Assembly (NCBI GenBank): GCA_048380335.1
Contig: DBFCCI010000087.1
Span: 1 to 64,000, forward strand
Direction of reading: 5' to 3'
DNA: 64,000 nucleotides
From: Lachnospira sp900551945
Lineage (GTDB): Bacteria; Bacillota; Clostridia; Lachnospirales; Lachnospiraceae
Shown: piece by piece, positions 8,472 to 17,885 of the stretch
Layout of the letters: every line of letters begins with the position of its first letter
Numbering within the stretch: the stretch's first letter is position 1
The notes under the pieces: generated by a model
The model's database searches: none
The model's input: the letters and a program-made list of their open reading frames with translations, nothing else
Told to the model about the DNA's origin: nothing
Made by a program: the position numbers and the translations under genes

Positions 8472-9697
8472 TGAGAGTATTAATATTTAAAATGCAGGGT
8501 ATTGCATATAATTCAACTAGAGTTTTTGCAGATATTTTATCAAAAAGTTTTAAAAGACTTAATGTAGAAGTAGAAATATTTGATATAAAAAAGCAAAGTA
8601 TTAATGATTTAGAAAAACTTAAAGCTAATTGTTATGACGCAATAATAGATTTTAATTCAAAGCTTTCAGATTTAGTTGTTGATGATGAAGATGGTAAAGA
8701 AAAATATTTTCTTGATACAATAAATGCACCATTTTACAATTATATAGTAGACCACCCTGTATATCATCATAAGTATCTTAATCACAAACTTAAAAATTAT
8801 AATGTTATATGTGTTGATGAAAGTCATGCCGAGTATATAAGACATTTTTATTCTCATATAAAGAATGTAATAACAGCTCCATTAGGTGCAATCTCAGCTA
8901 ATGATATAATAAGTTTTTATAATAAAGTTGAATTAGATGAATATAATATAACACAAGTAGATACACAAAGGGAAAATTCTATACTTTTTATGGGAACATA
9001 TCTTAACCCTAATTCGTATTATGAAGTTATTAATAATCTTCCTAAAGATATGAGTGAGGGTATAAAAAATGTTATTGATATTATGAAGTCAGATAATAAT
9101 ATAACATTTGAAAAAGCTATAAAACAGTATATACATACAAATAATAACGATTATAAGCTTATTTATGAAAATGATATCAAGAAAGCAAGTGTTTATAATA
9201 CAATGTTTTTTATGGCAGATATTTATATTCGTGCCTATATTCGTGAAAATGTGCTTGATGAATTTGCAAAATCGGGCGTAAACCTTGTGGTATATGGCGA
9301 AAAATATAACGAAAGCCATATTGCTAAATATAAAAATGTAAAAATAATGCCACAAGTTTCTTATATAGAAAGTATTTTAAAAATGACAAATTATAAATAT
9401 GTGTTGAATATTATGCCAAATTTCAAAGCAGGAATACATGACAGAGTAGTAAATGCTATGATAAATAAAGCAGTATGTATTTCAGATGGCAGTACTTTAA
9501 TGGATAAGTATTTTGAAAAAAATAAAGATTACATATACTATAATCCAGTTGATACAAACTCAATAAAACAAGTAGCAGAGCTTGTAAAAAATGGAAGTAT
9601 AGCTTGTAAAGATATTGCACAAAATGGTTACAGGAAAGCAATTAATTTAACATTTGATAATATTGCAACAAAAATAATTGCAAACTTATCTAGGTAA
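8471..9697 (+). CDS. CgeB/YkvP-like glycosyltransferase family protein
   Basis: This 408-residue protein resembles the group of glycosyltransferase-fold proteins that includes spore-maturation protein CgeB and YkvP. Supporting points are the MRVLIFKMQGIAYNSTRVFA opening, a GT-B-like layout, and the C-terminal segment with NIMPNFKAGIHDRVVNAM, CISDGSTLMDKYF and YYNPVDTNSIKQVAELV, matching the nucleotide-sugar half of family 1 enzymes. It overlaps the upstream GNAT gene by one base (TAATG). Lys, Asn and Ile are very frequent, but the neighbours share this AT-driven bias. Donor and acceptor sugars are unknown, and a role in surface or spore-coat glycosylation is only a guess. Confidence 0.75.
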   Translation: MRVLIFKMQGIAYNSTRVFADILSKSFKRLNVEVEIFDIKKQSINDLEKLKANCYDAIIDFNSKLSDLVVDDEDGKEKYFLDTINAPFYNYIVDHPVYHHKYLNHKLKNYNVICVDESHAEYIRHFYSHIKNVITAPLGAISANDIISFYNKVELDEYNITQVDTQRENSILFMGTYLNPNSYYEVINNLPKDMSEGIKNVIDIMKSDNNITFEKAIKQYIHTNNNDYKLIYENDIKKASVYNTMFFMADIYIRAYIRENVLDEFAKSGVNLVVYGEKYNESHIAKYKNVKIMPQVSYIESILKMTNYKYVLNIMPNFKAGIHDRVVNAMINKAVCISDGSTLMDKYFEKNKDYIYYNPVDTNSIKQVAELVKNGSIACKDIAQNGYRKAINLTFDNIATKIIANLSR

Positions 9698-9818
9698 GCT
9701 TTGATATAATAAGTGTTGGAAATAAAGTTTCCTAGTCCGATAAAAACAATTAATGGCTACTTAAGAATAATAAAATAAAATTATTTACGAATAATTTAAA
9801 AAAAAATCGCATAAGATA

Positions 9819-9847
9819 TTGTGTAATTAGAATTAATGTTGTATAAT
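9819..9847 (+). promoter_or_regulatory. sigma-A-type promoter of the 6S RNA candidate
   Basis: TTGTGT (9819-9824) and a perfect TATAAT (9842-9847) are separated by 17 bases. Transcription would start near 9854, about 47 bases before the closing stem of the structured RNA downstream. Confidence 0.7.
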
Positions 9848-9853
9848 AAGCCT

Positions 9854-10087
9854 AGTGAGAAAGTGCAGTAAGTACTAATAATTTAATATAAGAGTAGAAT
9901 ATTCCTGGGGTGTTCGCCAGTCCACTTATTTTGATCCTACATTATTCGAACGGGACTCCTATATTTTCACTTTGATGTCAGGCCTCCGTTTGCAGTGGAA
10001 GGCAGATGAGTGTTTGCGGTAACCCACCTAGCTTTGCTAGGAGTCGAAAACGTGGGCAACGGCATTTTGGGAATTTTAAGAGATTAT
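9854..10087 (+). ncRNA. ssrS: 6S RNA (SsrS) candidate
   Basis: This GC-richer, gene-free stretch looks like 6S RNA, which folds like an open promoter and binds the housekeeping RNA polymerase. The terminal stem pairs ATTCCTGGGGTG (9901-9912) with CATTTTGGGAAT (10063-10074), all twelve positions as Watson-Crick or G-T pairs. The GTGTTCGCCAG following the 5' arm and the GGGCAACGGC before the 3' arm fit the conserved 6S ends. A stem-loop CCTAGC-TTTG-CTAGG lies on the 3' side near 10027-10042. A strong promoter lies upstream and a terminator immediately downstream, so this is an independent transcript. The exact 5' end is unknown. A covariance-model search with RF00013 would settle it. Confidence 0.75.
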
Positions 10088-10122
10088 AAGCTTTGTTAGA
10101 GAGTATCTAGCAAAGCTTTTTT
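10088..10122 (+). terminator. intrinsic terminator of the 6S RNA candidate
   Basis: AAGCTTTGTTAGA (10088-10100) and TCTAGCAAAGCTT (10106-10118) form a 13-bp stem, with one G-T pair, around a 5-base loop, followed by TTTTAT. Confidence 0.85.
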
Positions 10123-10145
10123 ATTTATAGACTTTAGTCTGTTGA

Positions 10146-10216
10146 GCCCATTGGAGTTTTTCGTTGTTCCGAAAAATGGAAATGGGCGAAACAAAAAAAC
10201 ACCTGCTATGCGGGTG
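10146..10216. other. two hairpins between the 6S RNA and the SpoIID gene
   Basis: GCCCATT (10146-10152) pairs with AATGGGC (10181-10187), with an inner AGTTTTTCG/CGAAAAAT stem. A second small hairpin pairs CACC with GGTG at 10200-10216. An open frame from 10142 crosses both but has no ribosome binding site and a protein-unlike composition, so this stretch is taken as non-coding. The remaining bases up to 10393 show no clear signal. Confidence 0.45.
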
Positions 10217-10402
10217 GTACAACAATTGCTTATAGCAAAAAAATCACCTTTCCGTTACCTTCAAAACTTTAATCTGCAAAATAAAAATATTTATAGTTGT
10301 CAAAATAGTATAATTAGACAAACTAGCCAATATATTAGTAATTGTAATAAGCAATTAGTGGGGCAATTTATAAAAGCTAACTAATTGGTTTTAGGGGGCG
10401 TT

Positions 10403-12727
10403 ATGGCATATAAAAGAAAAAGAATATTGGCAGTTATAATAATTATAAACATTGTTCTTATATCATTAATAGTTATTATAAAGAAAAAAAATAAATCAGA
10501 AATAACTTATGCTCAAGCTGGAAAGTTATTTGCATATACAATAGCCGATACGAATACTCTTAACAGTGCCGAAAAGGACAATCTAGGCTACTGGTATAAG
10601 CCGTACATAGAAATAATAAATGATAAACTTGGAATACAGATTAAATCACCATCTAAAAATATCACATGGCAGTTTGTGTATAAAGTATATCAAGCTGTAA
10701 AAGAAACGTATCCTGAACTACAATCCCAAACAGAAAATTCACAACAAGAAAATGATATTTTAAATAAATTACAAGCTAAAAGTACAAGTAAAAAACATAT
10801 AAATGCTAGTGAATTTTATCAAGTTTATAATGTTATAAAAAAATATATGCCTTATGGGGAAGAAATTAACGAAGTTGAAGCAGGAATTGCAGGTACACCG
10901 CTTATGCTTAGTGCAGCGGGAGAGTGGGAGGTATACACAACTAATGGAAAATACCGTTTCAGTGGCATAATTCTTGATGACAAGATTGACAAAACAGTAT
11001 CAATGTTTGTTAGAAATAATGAAATACTTTCTGTTATTAAAGTGGTATCTTCAAATGTTGAGTACAAGAATATCTGGGTAAAAAGCTGTAATGAAAATGT
11101 ACTTGAAACTAATATTTATGGGGCTGATAGAACATTTTCAATTAAAGGCACAACACAAAGTGTCACAGGCGTATTAGCTGATATAAGCCTTTCAAATGGT
11201 AAAATAAAAAATATAAATATTAAAACAGACGAAATTGGCGGAAAAGTTTTATCTGTTACAAAAGAATATGTTGAGATAGAGGGGTATGGAAAAGTTCCTC
11301 TTGATAAAGATTTTATGATATATGATATTAACAACGGCTTTAGTGTAAAGACTTATGAAGATATTATTGTTGGTTATTCATTGCAAAACTTCATTGTTGC
11401 ACAAGGAAGTATATGTGGAGCTGTTATTTCAAAGCCACTTAACGCAGACAATATAAGAGTTATAGTAAAAACAACAGGGTTTAATAACATTTTCCATGAA
11501 AATGTAGTAATTAATTGTAACAGCCCTTATATTATACATCTAGCAAATGAAGATATAGAATGTGCAGCAGGGCAAGAAACAGTTGTCGGTAGAGATAATC
11601 CTGCATTTTCAGAAGGAAGAATGACAATAATAGCGCAAAATAATGATGAGATAATGATAAATTCTATAACAAGAAGTCAAGGAACGCCATCATATAAAGG
11701 AACACTTGAGCTTTCGCTTTATGAGCAGGGAATTGTAGTTGTAAATGAAATAGATATCGAAAGTTATCTTAAAAGAGTTGTACCTAGTGAAATGCCGGTA
11801 AGTTTTGGTGTTGAAGCTCTTAAAGTGCAGGCAGTTTGTGCAAGAAGTTACGCCTATAAACAGCTAACTAATAGCTATTACAGTGAGTATGGTGCGCACG
11901 TTGATGACAGTACACTATTTCAAGTTTATAATAATACAACTGAAAGCGAAGCTTCTAATCAAGCTATTAGTGCAACAAATGGTATGGTGTTAAAGTACAA
12001 TTCAGAAGTAGTGCAGACGTATTATTATTCAACTTCTTGTGGTGTAACTACAGATGTTGGCTTATGGGGAAGCTCTCCAGAAAATTATCCGTACTTTTCA
12101 TCAATTGCAGTAAGTCGTGATAAGAAAAACTTAAACTTGTGTGATGAAAATACATTTGAACAATTTATTACTTCAAAAAATGAAAACGACTATGATTATA
12201 CTTTTGCGTTGTACCGATGGGAGTTAAATGTAACGACAGAGCAATTAAGTAAAAGTTTTAATTCTAAATTATACGACAGATACATTGCTGTTCCTGAAAA
12301 AATTCTCACGCAAAATGCAGATGGAACATTTTCATCAAAAAAGATTACAACAGTGGGAAATATACAAGATATTATAGTCAATTCAAGAGCAAACGGCGGA
12401 GCAATAACAAGTCTAACCGTAATAGGAGATACGGCAGTTGTTAGGATAGACAGCGAGTCGTGTATAAGAGTGCTTTTGGGCGTAGATACAGTAGATATGA
12501 CAACAAACACAGGGACAACAGTAATGTCATCACTTCCTAGTACATTTTGTATATTTAAAAAGGTGTATAATCAAGATGTATACACAGGCTTTAAGATTAT
12601 AGGCGGTGGGTACGGTCATGGAATAGGAATGAGTCAAAATGCCGTAAGTGTAATGGCAGCAGAAGGTATGAACTATGTGCAAATATTACAATTCTTCTAT
12701 CCTAATACAGAAGTGGGAACGAAGTAA
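10403..12727 (+). CDS. SpoIID/LytB domain protein with N-terminal membrane anchor
   Basis: This 774-residue protein starts at ATG 10403, directly behind AGGGGG (10393-10398); a TTG 18 bases upstream would put the site inside the gene. After positive AYKRKR a single membrane span (about residues 7-27) anchors it, with the rest outside. The C-terminal 320 residues are the SpoIID/LytB domain, seen from VNEIDIESYLKRVVPSEMP, LKVQAVCARSYAYKQL and YYYSTSCGVTTDVGLWG to GGGYGHGIGMSQNAV. SpoIID is a peptidoglycan lytic transglycosylase needed for engulfment in spore formers. The 450-residue N-terminal extension is unlike SpoIID itself, so this is a paralogue. A general cell-wall role is more likely than sporulation. 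Confidence 0.88.
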   Translation: MAYKRKRILAVIIIINIVLISLIVIIKKKNKSEITYAQAGKLFAYTIADTNTLNSAEKDNLGYWYKPYIEIINDKLGIQIKSPSKNITWQFVYKVYQAVKETYPELQSQTENSQQENDILNKLQAKSTSKKHINASEFYQVYNVIKKYMPYGEEINEVEAGIAGTPLMLSAAGEWEVYTTNGKYRFSGIILDDKIDKTVSMFVRNNEILSVIKVVSSNVEYKNIWVKSCNENVLETNIYGADRTFSIKGTTQSVTGVLADISLSNGKIKNINIKTDEIGGKVLSVTKEYVEIEGYGKVPLDKDFMIYDINNGFSVKTYEDIIVGYSLQNFIVAQGSICGAVISKPLNADNIRVIVKTTGFNNIFHENVVINCNSPYIIHLANEDIECAAGQETVVGRDNPAFSEGRMTIIAQNNDEIMINSITRSQGTPSYKGTLELSLYEQGIVVVNEIDIESYLKRVVPSEMPVSFGVEALKVQAVCARSYAYKQLTNSYYSEYGAHVDDSTLFQVYNNTTESEASNQAISATNGMVLKYNSEVVQTYYYSTSCGVTTDVGLWGSSPENYPYFSSIAVSRDKKNLNLCDENTFEQFITSKNENDYDYTFALYRWELNVTTEQLSKSFNSKLYDRYIAVPEKILTQNADGTFSSKKITTVGNIQDIIVNSRANGGAITSLTVIGDTAVVRIDSESCIRVLLGVDTVDMTTNTGTTVMSSLPSTFCIFKKVYNQDVYTGFKIIGGGYGHGIGMSQNAVSVMAAEGMNYVQILQFFYPNTEVGTK

Positions 12728-12814
12728 AGTAAGTTTTTACAAAAATGTGTGAAAAGCCATATTCTTTAGATATTGGAGTATAAAATTAGTTGCGCTATAG
12801 AAATATGTAAATAC

Positions 12815-13009
12815 AAAAAAATGGGATATTTATTTTTTAATATATGATATAAACTTAGTAGTTTTTAGATGTGCTTTTTAAGAACAATGACGCACCGACA
12901 CAATGTCACATTGATTGTGTTCACGTTAGTTTTTTTATCTAAATAGGTACATCTTAGAACTACTTAGCTTATATCATCAACAAAAAATACAATATCCCAT
13001 TATTTTTCA
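12815..13009 (-). repeat. Rep-B element, divergent copy, at the 3' end of the YihY/BrkB gene
   Basis: Read on the minus strand, from the end of the YihY/BrkB gene, the left end is AAAAATAATGGGATATT and the right end its near inverse (about 12815-12832). Inside are AAGCTAAGTAGTTCTAAGAT and GTGAACACAATCAATGTGAC, matching the two Rep-B copies near cbiB and cobD. The TAA stop of the YihY/BrkB gene (13000-13002) lies inside the left terminal repeat. The element fills the gap between two convergent genes and could end both transcripts. Confidence 0.75.
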
Positions 13010-13878
13010 TTTTTATTACTGTTATTTTCCAAATAATAAGTACGCTTTCTCCTTATCCTAAGCGGAATAATTCCAGATTGAATACAAATATTAAGCTCAG
13101 CTCCTAAAAATAAAATGAGCATACAAAAATAAAGCATCATAAGTGAAATAACTAAAGAAGTAAGACTTCCGTACATATAACTAAAGTTAGGTGAATAATT
13201 AACATATAGTGAGAAGAAATACGAAAATAAATACCAACCAACTGTAGAAAGGATAGCACCTGGAAGTTCATTTAAAATACTACTTTTTCTGTTAGGAATA
13301 ATTTTATACATACTAAGGAAAATAACAACCATAAAACAACCTAAAAAAATCATTCTATTTTTAATAATAGCATTAAAAATAAGAGCAATTTCAGGAATAA
13401 AACGGTCCAATAATTCAAATAAAGTATCACCGAAAACAACAAGCACTAAAGCAATAACAAAAGCAGCAATTAAAAGTAAAGTATATGCAATAGAAAGAAA
13501 TCTTACAATAATCCAATTGCGCTTTGTATTAGTGTTGTATATAACATCAAGACCGTCAATAATAGCCATAAATCCTTTACCAGCAGACCATATAATTGTT
13601 AAGATAGTAATTCCAGTAATAGTATTAGACGTTTCTTTGGAAAGGTCATTTAAAATACTAATAAATAATCCAGATAATTGGTCAGGAATTATAGGAACAA
13701 TATAGTCTTGAACAAGACTAAGTGGTAAATGCACCCTTGAAATAACTTCAAGCAAAAGAATAAGAGCAGGTACAAGACTAAGTACAATATAAAAACAAGA
13801 TTGAGCAGCATAAGCTGTTAAATTATCCTTCATAATCTTATTAACGGTTTCTTGTACAGCAAATATAAATCTTTTCAT
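13000..13878 (-). CDS. YihY/BrkB-family inner membrane protein
   Basis: This 292-residue polytopic membrane protein belongs to the YihY (formerly RNase BN) / BrkB family, whose function is still unsettled. The start is ATG 13878, 8 bases after AAAGGA; an upstream ATG at 13905 has no good site. The family signature is visible: an amphipathic N terminus, LTAYAAQSCFYIVLSLVPAL at about residues 18-37, WSAGKGFMAIIDGLDVIYN near 100, and GAILSTVGWYLFSYFFSLY near 215, with about six membrane spans and a basic tail. It stands alone on the minus strand, facing the SpoIID-domain gene. Confidence 0.88.
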   Translation of the reverse strand: MKRFIFAVQETVNKIMKDNLTAYAAQSCFYIVLSLVPALILLLEVISRVHLPLSLVQDYIVPIIPDQLSGLFISILNDLSKETSNTITGITILTIIWSAGKGFMAIIDGLDVIYNTNTKRNWIIVRFLSIAYTLLLIAAFVIALVLVVFGDTLFELLDRFIPEIALIFNAIIKNRMIFLGCFMVVIFLSMYKIIPNRKSSILNELPGAILSTVGWYLFSYFFSLYVNYSPNFSYMYGSLTSLVISLMMLYFCMLILFLGAELNICIQSGIIPLRIRRKRTYYLENNSNKNEK

Positions 13879-14086
13879 AAAAAAATCCTTTCGTTTGTTA
13901 TACATTATTAAATTATTACAGAAATGTAAAAAACTTTCAACAATTAATTTACTATATATTGCAATAATTTACTAATTTGGGTAAAATAAATAAGATTGAG
14001 AGAAGTTTTCAATCATTTGCACAGTAAAGATTTACCTAATAAGTAAAATAACTGTTATCAATATTTTACACAGAAATGAGGATTAT

Positions 14087-14863
14087 ATGGGCATTAATGT
14101 AAAATTGCAGGTGTTTGAAGGCCCGCTAGACCTTTTGTTACATCTAATAGATAAAAATAAAGTAAATATATATGATATTCCTATTGTAATGATTACAGAA
14201 CAATACCTTGAATATGTAGATAATATGGATAAAGAAGATTTAGATGTGGTAAGCGAATTCCTTGTAATGGCGGCTACACTACTTGACATAAAGTCAAAAA
14301 TGTTACTTCCAAAAGAAGTAGATGAAGAAGGACAAGAACAAGACCCAAGAGCAGAGCTTGTTGAAAAGCTTTTAGAGTATAAGCTTTTCAAATATATGTC
14401 ATATGAATTAAAGAAACAACAAGTAGACGCAGAGAAATCATTTTACAAAGCACCTACAATACCAAAAGAAGTTTCAGCTTATTGTCCTCCAATTAATATT
14501 GATGAGATTATAGCAGATACAACTCTTATAAAACTCAATCAGGTATTTCAAGATGTATTAAAACGTCAAGAAGATAAAATTGACCCAATAAGAAGTAAGT
14601 TTGGAAAGATTGAAAAAGAAGAAGTCAGCATGTCTGAAAAGCTTGTGCAAGTAAAGGCGTATCTTAATAAGCATAGAAAGTTTAATTTTAGACAAATGTT
14701 ATCTAGTAATTCATCAAAAGTGTCAACGATTGTTACATTTCTTGTTATATTAGAGCTTATAAAAACAGGTTTTGTACAAGTGTATCAAGAAAGTACAATG
14801 TCAGACATACAAATTACCGTAGTAAAAGACCCAGAGCTTATTGGTGATATCATAGAGGATTAA
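14087..14863 (+). CDS. scpA: segregation and condensation protein A
   Basis: ScpA (258 residues) is the kleisin subunit of the bacterial SMC complex. It bridges the SMC heads and recruits ScpB, for chromosome folding and separation. The N terminus KLQVFEGPLDLLLHLIDKNK is the classical kleisin helix that contacts the SMC neck. It is followed by the IPIVMITEQYLEYV and VVSEFLVMAATLLDIKSKML helices, an acidic middle, and a C-terminal winged helix (VSTIVTFLVILELIKTGFV). The length is normal. ScpB follows after 15 bases, as in many Firmicutes. Confidence 0.95.
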   Translation: MGINVKLQVFEGPLDLLLHLIDKNKVNIYDIPIVMITEQYLEYVDNMDKEDLDVVSEFLVMAATLLDIKSKMLLPKEVDEEGQEQDPRAELVEKLLEYKLFKYMSYELKKQQVDAEKSFYKAPTIPKEVSAYCPPINIDEIIADTTLIKLNQVFQDVLKRQEDKIDPIRSKFGKIEKEEVSMSEKLVQVKAYLNKHRKFNFRQMLSSNSSKVSTIVTFLVILELIKTGFVQVYQESTMSDIQITVVKDPELIGDIIED

Positions 14864-14878
14864 TAGGAGTGAAAGTTA

Positions 14879-15481
14879 ATGAATAAAAATAAAACTAAAG
14901 CTGCAATAGAAGCAATACTATTTACAATGGGCAACTCTGTAGAGCTAGATAAAATTGCAATGGCAGTAGGACTTGACAAAGAAAATGTAAGAGATATTAT
15001 ACAAGAGATGATACAAGAATATAATTCTGATGATAGAGGAATTAAGATTATAGAGCTTGATAACGCATTTCAACTTTGTACAAAAAAAGAATATTATGAA
15101 AATCTTATCAAAGTTGCAAAAGCACCTAAAAAGCAAGTATTGTCAGAAGCACTTCTTGAAACTTTGTCAATAATAGCATATAAACAGCCTGTTACAAGAC
15201 TTGAAATAGAAAAGATAAGAGGTGTGAGCAGCGAAAAAGCAATAAACAGACTTATGGAGTTTGATTTGTGTAAAGAACTTGGACGACTTGATGCACCAGG
15301 AAGACCTATGCTTTTTGGAACAACAGAAGAATTTTTAAGAGTATTTGGTGTACAATCAATAGACGAGCTTCCAGTTATAAGCGAAGACCTTGTTGAAAAA
15401 TTCAAAGACGAAGCAGAATTAGAACTTGAGGCAGAGCAAAGAGAAGCCGAGAGTGAAGCAGTCATAACAATGGAAATTTAA
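14879..15481 (+). CDS. scpB: segregation and condensation protein B
   Basis: ScpB (200 residues) forms a dimer on the middle of ScpA in the SMC condensin complex. Two winged-helix domains are expected. The first covers about residues 5-80 (AAIEAILFTMGNSVELDKIA). The second covers about 90-160, with the typical ALLETLSIIAYKQPVTRLEI, RGVSSEKAINRL and GRPMLFGTTEEFLRVFG. The last 30 residues are an acidic, Glu/Ala-rich tail. A GGAGTG site precedes the ATG. Confidence 0.95.
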   Translation: MNKNKTKAAIEAILFTMGNSVELDKIAMAVGLDKENVRDIIQEMIQEYNSDDRGIKIIELDNAFQLCTKKEYYENLIKVAKAPKKQVLSEALLETLSIIAYKQPVTRLEIEKIRGVSSEKAINRLMEFDLCKELGRLDAPGRPMLFGTTEEFLRVFGVQSIDELPVISEDLVEKFKDEAELELEAEQREAESEAVITMEI

Positions 15482-15501
15482 GATTTAAGGAGGATAATAT
15501 T

Positions 15502-16896
15502 ATGGAAAGACCTAACGCATGGCAGAAGTATAATGAAGAAGATAAAAGAAAAGTATTTGATTTTGCAGAAGATTACAGAAAGTTTATTTCTGATTGCAAG
15601 ACAGAAAGAGAGTGCGTAAAACGTGCTGTAGAGCTTGCTAAGGAAAATGGATATGAAGATTTAAACGAAGTTATAAAAAATAATAAAAAATTAAAAGCAG
15701 GCGATAAAGTATATGCTATTAATATGGGAAAAGCCGTTGTATTATTTAATATTGGAAAAAGACCACTTGAAGACGGTATGAATATTTTAGGCGCACATAT
15801 TGATTCACCACGACTTGATATTAAGCAAAATCCTATGTATGAAGATACACAGCAAGTACTTCTTGATACACATTATTATGGTGGAATTAAAAAATATCAG
15901 TGGGTTGCCAGACCACTTGCACTTCATGGAGTTGTTGCATTAAAGAATGGAAATGTTGTTGAGATTAATATAGGAGAAGATGTAAATGACCCTGTTGTTG
16001 GTATTTCAGATTTACTTATTCACCTTGCAGGTGAACAGATGGCTAAAAAGGCTGATAAAGTAATTGAAGGAGAAGACCTTAATATACTTATTGGTAGTAT
16101 ACCACAAAAGGTAAGTGAAGACGAAAATGACAAGTCAGAGCTTGTAAAGAAAAATATTCTTGCTTTATTAAAGGACAAGTATGGAATTGAAGAAGAAGAC
16201 TTCCTTTCAGCAGAAATAGAAGCAGTTCCAGCAGGCCCAGCAAGAGATTTTGGTGTTGATAGAAGTATGATTATGGGCTATGGCCATGACGACAGAGTGT
16301 GTGCATATCCATCACTTATTGCACAGCTTGAAGCAAAAGACCTTGAAAAGACAGGCGTGTGCATTTTAGTTGACAAGGAAGAAATAGGAAGTGTAGGAGC
16401 TACTGGTATGCACTCACGTTTCTTTGAAAATATGGTGGCAGAAGTGCTAGGCGCAACACAAGAGTATTCAGAACTTAAGTTAAGGAGAGCACTTACTAAT
16501 TCTAATATGCTTTCATCAGATGTAAGCGCAGCCTTTGACCCTAATTATGCACAGGTAAGTGAAAAGAATAACAGTGCATACTTTGGAAAAGGAATGGTAT
16601 TTAACAAGTATACAGGCGCAAGAGGTAAGAGTGGTTCTAATGATGCTTCAGCAGAATACATGGCAAAGTTAAGAAATATTATGGACAATGCAGATGTATA
16701 TTATCAGACTTCAGAGCTTGGAAAAGTAGACGCAGGTGGCGGTGGAACAATTGCTTATATTCTTGCTAATTATGGAATGAATGTTATTGACAGTGGTATA
16801 GCAGTTCTTAATATGCACGCACCTTATGAGATAATAAGCAAAGCGGATTTATACGAAACATATAGAGGATATAAAGAATTTTTAAAGAACGCATAA
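15502..16896 (+). CDS. M18-family zinc aminopeptidase
   Basis: This 464-residue enzyme is an M18 aminopeptidase (aspartyl aminopeptidase family), a cytosolic, two-metal exopeptidase forming large tetrahedral complexes. Metal and catalytic residues are visible: His in GAHIDSPRLD (about residue 100), Asp in GYGHDDRVCAYPS, Glu-Glu in LVDKEEIGSVGATG, Asp in MLSSDVSAAFDPNYAQV and the C-terminal His in LNMHAPYEIISKADLYE. It starts 20 bases after scpB behind AAGGAGGAT and is followed at 15 bases by prmA, so it is co-transcribed with housekeeping genes without an obvious functional link. Confidence 0.92.
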   Translation: MERPNAWQKYNEEDKRKVFDFAEDYRKFISDCKTERECVKRAVELAKENGYEDLNEVIKNNKKLKAGDKVYAINMGKAVVLFNIGKRPLEDGMNILGAHIDSPRLDIKQNPMYEDTQQVLLDTHYYGGIKKYQWVARPLALHGVVALKNGNVVEINIGEDVNDPVVGISDLLIHLAGEQMAKKADKVIEGEDLNILIGSIPQKVSEDENDKSELVKKNILALLKDKYGIEEEDFLSAEIEAVPAGPARDFGVDRSMIMGYGHDDRVCAYPSLIAQLEAKDLEKTGVCILVDKEEIGSVGATGMHSRFFENMVAEVLGATQEYSELKLRRALTNSNMLSSDVSAAFDPNYAQVSEKNNSAYFGKGMVFNKYTGARGKSGSNDASAEYMAKLRNIMDNADVYYQTSELGKVDAGGGGTIAYILANYGMNVIDSGIAVLNMHAPYEIISKADLYETYRGYKEFLKNA

Positions 16897-16911
16897 AAGG
16901 GAGAAAGATTT

Positions 16912-17868
16912 ATGAAATGGAACAAATATTCGATTAAGACAACAACAGAAGCTGTAGATTTAATAAGCAGTATGCTTGATGACTTAGGAATTGAAGGTAT
17001 AGAAATAGAAGACAATGTACAACTTACACAAGAAGAAGCAAAGACAATGTTTGTTGACTTTATTCCAGATTTGCCACCAGATGATGGAAGTGCAACTGTT
17101 AATTTCTATATTGATACAGAAGATGATGACAACACAATTCTTGACAAAGTTAAAGCAGAACTTGAAGATTTGAGAATGTTTTGTAATGTCGGTGAAGGAA
17201 CTGTAACAGAAACACAGACAGAAGACAAGGACTGGATTAACAACTGGAAGCAGTACTGGCATACATTTACAATTGGTGATTTGTATATTAAGCCTACTTG
17301 GGAAGAAGTTACAGAAGAAATGAAAGATAAGCCAGTACTTAGTATTGACCCAGGAACTGCCTTTGGAACAGGTTCACATGAAACAACAAGAATGGTAATA
17401 AGACAAATTCAAAAATATGTTAAAGGTGGCGAAGAAGTGCTTGATGTTGGCTGTGGAAGTGGTATTCTTTCAGTAGTCGCATTAAAGTATGGTGCAAAGC
17501 ATGCGCTCGGAACAGACCTTGACCCTAATGCGATTATAGCTTCACATGAAAATGCACAGCAAAATGATATAACACCTGATAAACTTGAAGTTATCGAAGG
17601 AAATATTATTGATGATAAGAGTGTTCAAGACAAATGTGGTTATGAGTGTTACGACATTGTATGTGCAAATATTCTTGCCGATGTACTTGAACCGTTGTCA
17701 GCAGAAATAACAAGACACATGAAGCATGGTGCGTACTTTATAACTTCTGGAATTATTGATACTAAGGAGCAGGAAGTTGTAGATTGCTTTAAGCAAAATC
17801 CAGAGCTTGAAATTGTAGAAGTAAACCATGACGGTGAATGGGTAAATGTTACTGCAAGAAGAAAGTAA
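16912..17868 (+). CDS. prmA: ribosomal protein L11 methyltransferase
   Basis: PrmA (318 residues) uses S-adenosylmethionine to methylate ribosomal protein L11. The N-terminal substrate-recognition domain (about residues 1-110) is followed by the catalytic domain with DPGTAFGTGSHETTRM, the SAM-binding LDVGCGSGILSVVALKYGA, the acidic GTDLDPNAI and the NPPF-type motif as CANILADVLEPL. The ATG follows GGGAGAAAG. The rsmE gene starts 17 bases downstream, a pairing (prmA-rsmE) common in Firmicutes. Confidence 0.94.
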   Translation: MKWNKYSIKTTTEAVDLISSMLDDLGIEGIEIEDNVQLTQEEAKTMFVDFIPDLPPDDGSATVNFYIDTEDDDNTILDKVKAELEDLRMFCNVGEGTVTETQTEDKDWINNWKQYWHTFTIGDLYIKPTWEEVTEEMKDKPVLSIDPGTAFGTGSHETTRMVIRQIQKYVKGGEEVLDVGCGSGILSVVALKYGAKHALGTDLDPNAIIASHENAQQNDITPDKLEVIEGNIIDDKSVQDKCGYECYDIVCANILADVLEPLSAEITRHMKHGAYFITSGIIDTKEQEVVDCFKQNPELEIVEVNHDGEWVNVTARRK

Positions 17869-17885
17869 AAAAGAAAGGGATTAGT

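Noticed and set aside
10142..10384. An 80-codon open frame between the 6S RNA candidate and the SpoIID gene
   Set aside because: It has no ribosome binding site, runs through two hairpins and has no protein-like pattern.
12727..13000. Possible transposase or small gene in the gap after the SpoIID-domain gene
   Set aside because: The gap is filled by a Rep-B copy without coding capacity.
17838..17885. Upstream extension of rsmE overlapping prmA
   Set aside because: There is no ribosome binding site for it, whereas ATG 17886 has a good one and matches the family start.
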